Under the pieces are notes generated by a model, which ran no database searches, was not told where the DNA came from, and saw only the letters and a program-made list of their open reading frames with translations. DNA of 44,380 bases from Thermogemmatispora sp. (GTDB lineage: Bacteria > Chloroflexota > Ktedonobacteria > Ktedonobacterales > Ktedonobacteraceae), in the NCBI RefSeq assembly GCF_019683755.1, contig NZ_JADGHT010000003.1, positions 1 through 44,380 on the forward strand, read 5' to 3'. The position numbers and the translations under genes were made by a program. This document shows, piece after piece, positions 41,879-44,380 of this stretch (position 1 is the stretch's first letter; the number at the start of each line of letters is the position of its first letter).

Positions 41879-44337
41879 AGCCCGCGTACCTCCTCCGCTG
41901 TGCGACAGCGCAGAGCCTGCTGAGCCAACTGCTGTAGCTCAGCGAGCGTGCGACTGCGAATCTGGGCCTTGATCGTGGCCAGAGCAGGGATCGCCATACT
42001 CAACTCTGAGACGCCCAGTCCAACCAGGATGGCGGCGCCCAACGGCTCACCAGCGAGGCCGCCACAGACACCAACCCACTTACCGGCGGCGCGAGCCACC
42101 TCGACCGTGCGTGCCACCATACGCAATACCGCGGGATGGAGCGCATCGGCCTGCCGTGCCAGTTGTGGATGTAAGCGATCCATTGCCAGCGTATACTGTG
42201 TCAGATCATTTGTCCCAATCGAGAAGAAATCGACCTCCGCGGCGAACTCCTCGGCCAACAGTACTGCCGAAGGTACTTCGACCATCATACCCAGCGGCAG
42301 ACGGGGCGCATTCAGCTCACGGCGGACGCGCTCGGCATACTCACGGGCCTGTGCGAAATCCTCCAGCGTCGCAATCATTGGGAACATAATGCTAATTGGG
42401 CCGCAGGCTGCCGCGCGATAGATGGCGCGAAGCTGTGTCACAAAGAGGTCGGGGTAGGCCAAACACAGACGGATGCCGCGTAAGCCCAAGAACGAAGAAT
42501 CTTCGGCGGATAATTGCAGATAGGGCACATGCTTATCGCCGCCGATATCGAGAGTACGAATAATAAGAGGACGCCCATTCAAGGCACGAGCCATCGCGCA
42601 ATAGGTCGCATACTGCTCCTCCTCCGAGGGGGGAGCGGCCCGGCCCAGAAAGAGGAACTCCGTGCGCATCAGGCCGACGCCCTCGGCGCCGGCGTCCAGG
42701 GCTTGGGGGACCTCCTCAGCGCGATTAATATTCGCCGCAATTTCCACACGGTGCCCATCGCGTGTCACCGCCGGCTGGAAGCGCTGACGCAGGGCCGCCT
42801 CCTCCCGCTGACGCAGTTGTGCCTGTAAAGCGCGAGCCTCAGCCAGATCGGCCTCACTTGGCCGCACATAGAGCCGCCCGTTGAAGCCATCGAGAATCGC
42901 CGGCGTACCATCGGCAAGCGTCAGTACAGCCTCACCGGCAGCCACCACTGCCGGAATACCCTGCGAGCGGGCGATAATAGCCGTGTGTGACGTTGGCCCA
43001 CCACGCGCCGTACATAGACCCTGGACAATATCGGGGTCCAGCGCTGCCGTATCCGAGGGAGTCAGGTCCTCGGCCACCAGAATCACCGGGCCAGCCGTAG
43101 GAAAAGCGCCCGCTGCCGCCACACCGAGCAAGTGACGAAGCACCCGCTCACCGACATCGCTCAAATCGACAGCGCGTCCCGCCAGGACCGGATCATCGAT
43201 CTGCTGGAGCTGGCTCACCCGCCGGGCAATAGCCTGCTGCCAGGCCCAGGCAGCTCCATGACCGGCGTAGATCAGGCGTACCGCCTCCTGGATCAGCTCG
43301 GCATCTTGCAGGAACTCGCGATGAGCGCGGAAGATGGCCGCCCGACTCGAACCGAGACGTGCCCGCACCTCCTCATAGAGCTGGTCTAGCTCGCGCTGCG
43401 CAACATCAAGCGCCCGTTGCAGCGCCAGCCCATCGCCAGCGGGATCGGTTGGCTGATCGAGAACTTCCAGACGCTGGCGGCGATAGCGCTGGAGCGGAGC
43501 AATGGCCAGCCCGCCGGCGGCTCCCAGACCGCTGTAAGCGGCAGCCACCGAACGTGGTGCCCAGCGCAATACTGGCACCTCAGAGGGAGCCGGATCGGAA
43601 GGAGGTAGCGGTTCCAATTCATCGCCCAGACCAGCGGCAATGGCTGCCTGCAGCGTGGCCAGAGCCTGGGCCGCATCAGGGCCTTCCGCCGAAACGCGGA
43701 TTCTGGCACCGCGCTCGGCCCCAAGCTGTAAGAGAGCAATCAAACTTTTCCCGTCGGCAACCCGCTCGCCATAGCGCACGCGGATCGCGGCCTGAAAGCC
43801 GCGGGCCAGCTCCACAAAGCGCGCCGCCGGTCGGGCGTGCAAGCCGGTACGATTTTGAATCACTGTCTCGAAAGAAGCGGAATAGTCAGCCTCCGTACTG
43901 GGAGCGGTGGGCCGTTCACCAGTAAGGGCCTCAATAATATCGCGGGGATCAGTCGTGTGGATCAGGCGCTCGACAGCGGCAGGATCGCCGAGCACACGCG
44001 TCAACCGTCGCAGTGCATCAATATGCTCATCTGAACGGGCGGCGATCGCCACCACCAGGTGGACGATCTCGCCAGGGTTCCAGGTAACACCAGCAGGTAG
44101 CTGCAAGACCGCGATGCCGGTCCGATGGATCAGCTCTTGATCGCGAGGCAAACCGTGGGGGATGGCGATACCGTTGCCAAGATAGGTATTGGCAACCTGC
44201 TCACGCTGCAGCATGCTGTCAATGTAGCCTGCCTCAATGCAGCCACTACGTACCAGGAGGTCGCCCGCCTGGCGAATGGCTCCTTGCTTGTCCTCAGCCT
44301 GCGCCTGCAGTCGGACTTGCTGTTCACTCATTTGCAT
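41875..44337 (-). CDS. Fused PTS EIIA(Fru)-HPr-Enzyme I
   Basis: A 820-residue multiphosphoryl transfer protein. EIIA (about 1-145) has His61 in IAIPHGLP. HPr (about 155-240) has His167 in NRTGLHARPAARF. Enzyme I (about 265-820) has the phosphorylated His451 in GGPTSHTAIIARSQG, the PEP-site segments IMFPMIA and GTNDLTQYTLAMDR, and VCGGLAGEPL near the end. One polypeptide therefore carries the phosphate from PEP to EIIBC. Two ATGs (44340, 44337) follow GGAGG at 5 and 8 nt; 44337 is chosen, but either is possible. It heads the operon with fruK and fruA. Confidence 0.94.
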   Translation of the reverse strand: MQMSEQQVRLQAQAEDKQGAIRQAGDLLVRSGCIEAGYIDSMLQREQVANTYLGNGIAIPHGLPRDQELIHRTGIAVLQLPAGVTWNPGEIVHLVVAIAARSDEHIDALRRLTRVLGDPAAVERLIHTTDPRDIIEALTGERPTAPSTEADYSASFETVIQNRTGLHARPAARFVELARGFQAAIRVRYGERVADGKSLIALLQLGAERGARIRVSAEGPDAAQALATLQAAIAAGLGDELEPLPPSDPAPSEVPVLRWAPRSVAAAYSGLGAAGGLAIAPLQRYRRQRLEVLDQPTDPAGDGLALQRALDVAQRELDQLYEEVRARLGSSRAAIFRAHREFLQDAELIQEAVRLIYAGHGAAWAWQQAIARRVSQLQQIDDPVLAGRAVDLSDVGERVLRHLLGVAAAGAFPTAGPVILVAEDLTPSDTAALDPDIVQGLCTARGGPTSHTAIIARSQGIPAVVAAGEAVLTLADGTPAILDGFNGRLYVRPSEADLAEARALQAQLRQREEAALRQRFQPAVTRDGHRVEIAANINRAEEVPQALDAGAEGVGLMRTEFLFLGRAAPPSEEEQYATYCAMARALNGRPLIIRTLDIGGDKHVPYLQLSAEDSSFLGLRGIRLCLAYPDLFVTQLRAIYRAAACGPISIMFPMIATLEDFAQAREYAERVRRELNAPRLPLGMMVEVPSAVLLAEEFAAEVDFFSIGTNDLTQYTLAMDRLHPQLARQADALHPAVLRMVARTVEVARAAGKWVGVCGGLAGEPLGAAILVGLGVSELSMAIPALATIKAQIRSRTLAELQQLAQQALRCRTAEEVRGL

Positions 44338-44380
44338 CATGGTTGCCTCCAGGGGTAGGAGCCAGGGCACACACTTTATC

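Overview
The window is GC-rich DNA (I judge about 60%) with bacterial promoters, Shine-Dalgarno sites and hairpin terminators. My best inference is a thermophilic or soil member of the Chloroflexota, class Ktedonobacteria (Thermogemmatispora-like). The grounds are indirect: a kdp operon with a kinase-less KdpD, an archaeal-style KaiC-like pair, a short prokaryotic SpeD, a DhnA-type aldolase, a fused EIIA-HPr-EI and a LacI/glycoside-hydrolase locus. No insertion sequence, phage or CRISPR array is seen. Most genes lie on the minus strand.

Layout. 1-623 is the 5' part of murD. 765-8992 is a kdp potassium-uptake operon transcribed leftward: kdpE, a small Usp-like protein, a degenerate receiver, a 27-residue membrane peptide, kdpF, kdpA, kdpB, kdpC and a KdpD that stops after its sensor and Usp domains. 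9359-12504 holds a MetE-like methyltransferase, a catechol 2,3-dioxygenase-type enzyme and a carboxymuconolactone decarboxylase-like gene. 12886-14435 is a KaiC-like ATPase overlapping a helix-turn-helix partner. 14567-20308 holds zwf, three unrecognised proteins (one a lipoprotein) and a cupredoxin lipoprotein. 20561-21092 contains two copies of tRNA-Glu(CTC), each with its own promoter and terminator. 21159-32456 carries two MFS transporters, a class I aldolase, an APC permease with a soluble tail, two unrecognised proteins and uvrB. A gene-poor stretch (32457-33864) precedes speD, an alpha/beta hydrolase and an unknown membrane protein. The right end has a LacI regulator, its operators facing a decayed glycoside hydrolase gene, and a complete fructose PTS operon.

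How genes work together. KdpFABC is the high-affinity K+ pump, but the usual KdpD histidine kinase is absent from this locus, while two small soluble proteins sit between kdpE and the pump genes. The sensing route is therefore probably rewired. The fructose PTS genes (EIIA-HPr-EI, 1-phosphofructokinase, EIIBC) import fructose and convert it to fructose 1,6-bisphosphate; the aldolase and G6P dehydrogenase elsewhere in the window feed central carbon metabolism. The LacI gene and its two operators appear to have lost their target: only the C-terminal 75 codons of a probable cellulase/xyloglucanase remain.

All calls come from reading the sequence. Family assignments rest on motifs recognised by eye and none was checked against a database.
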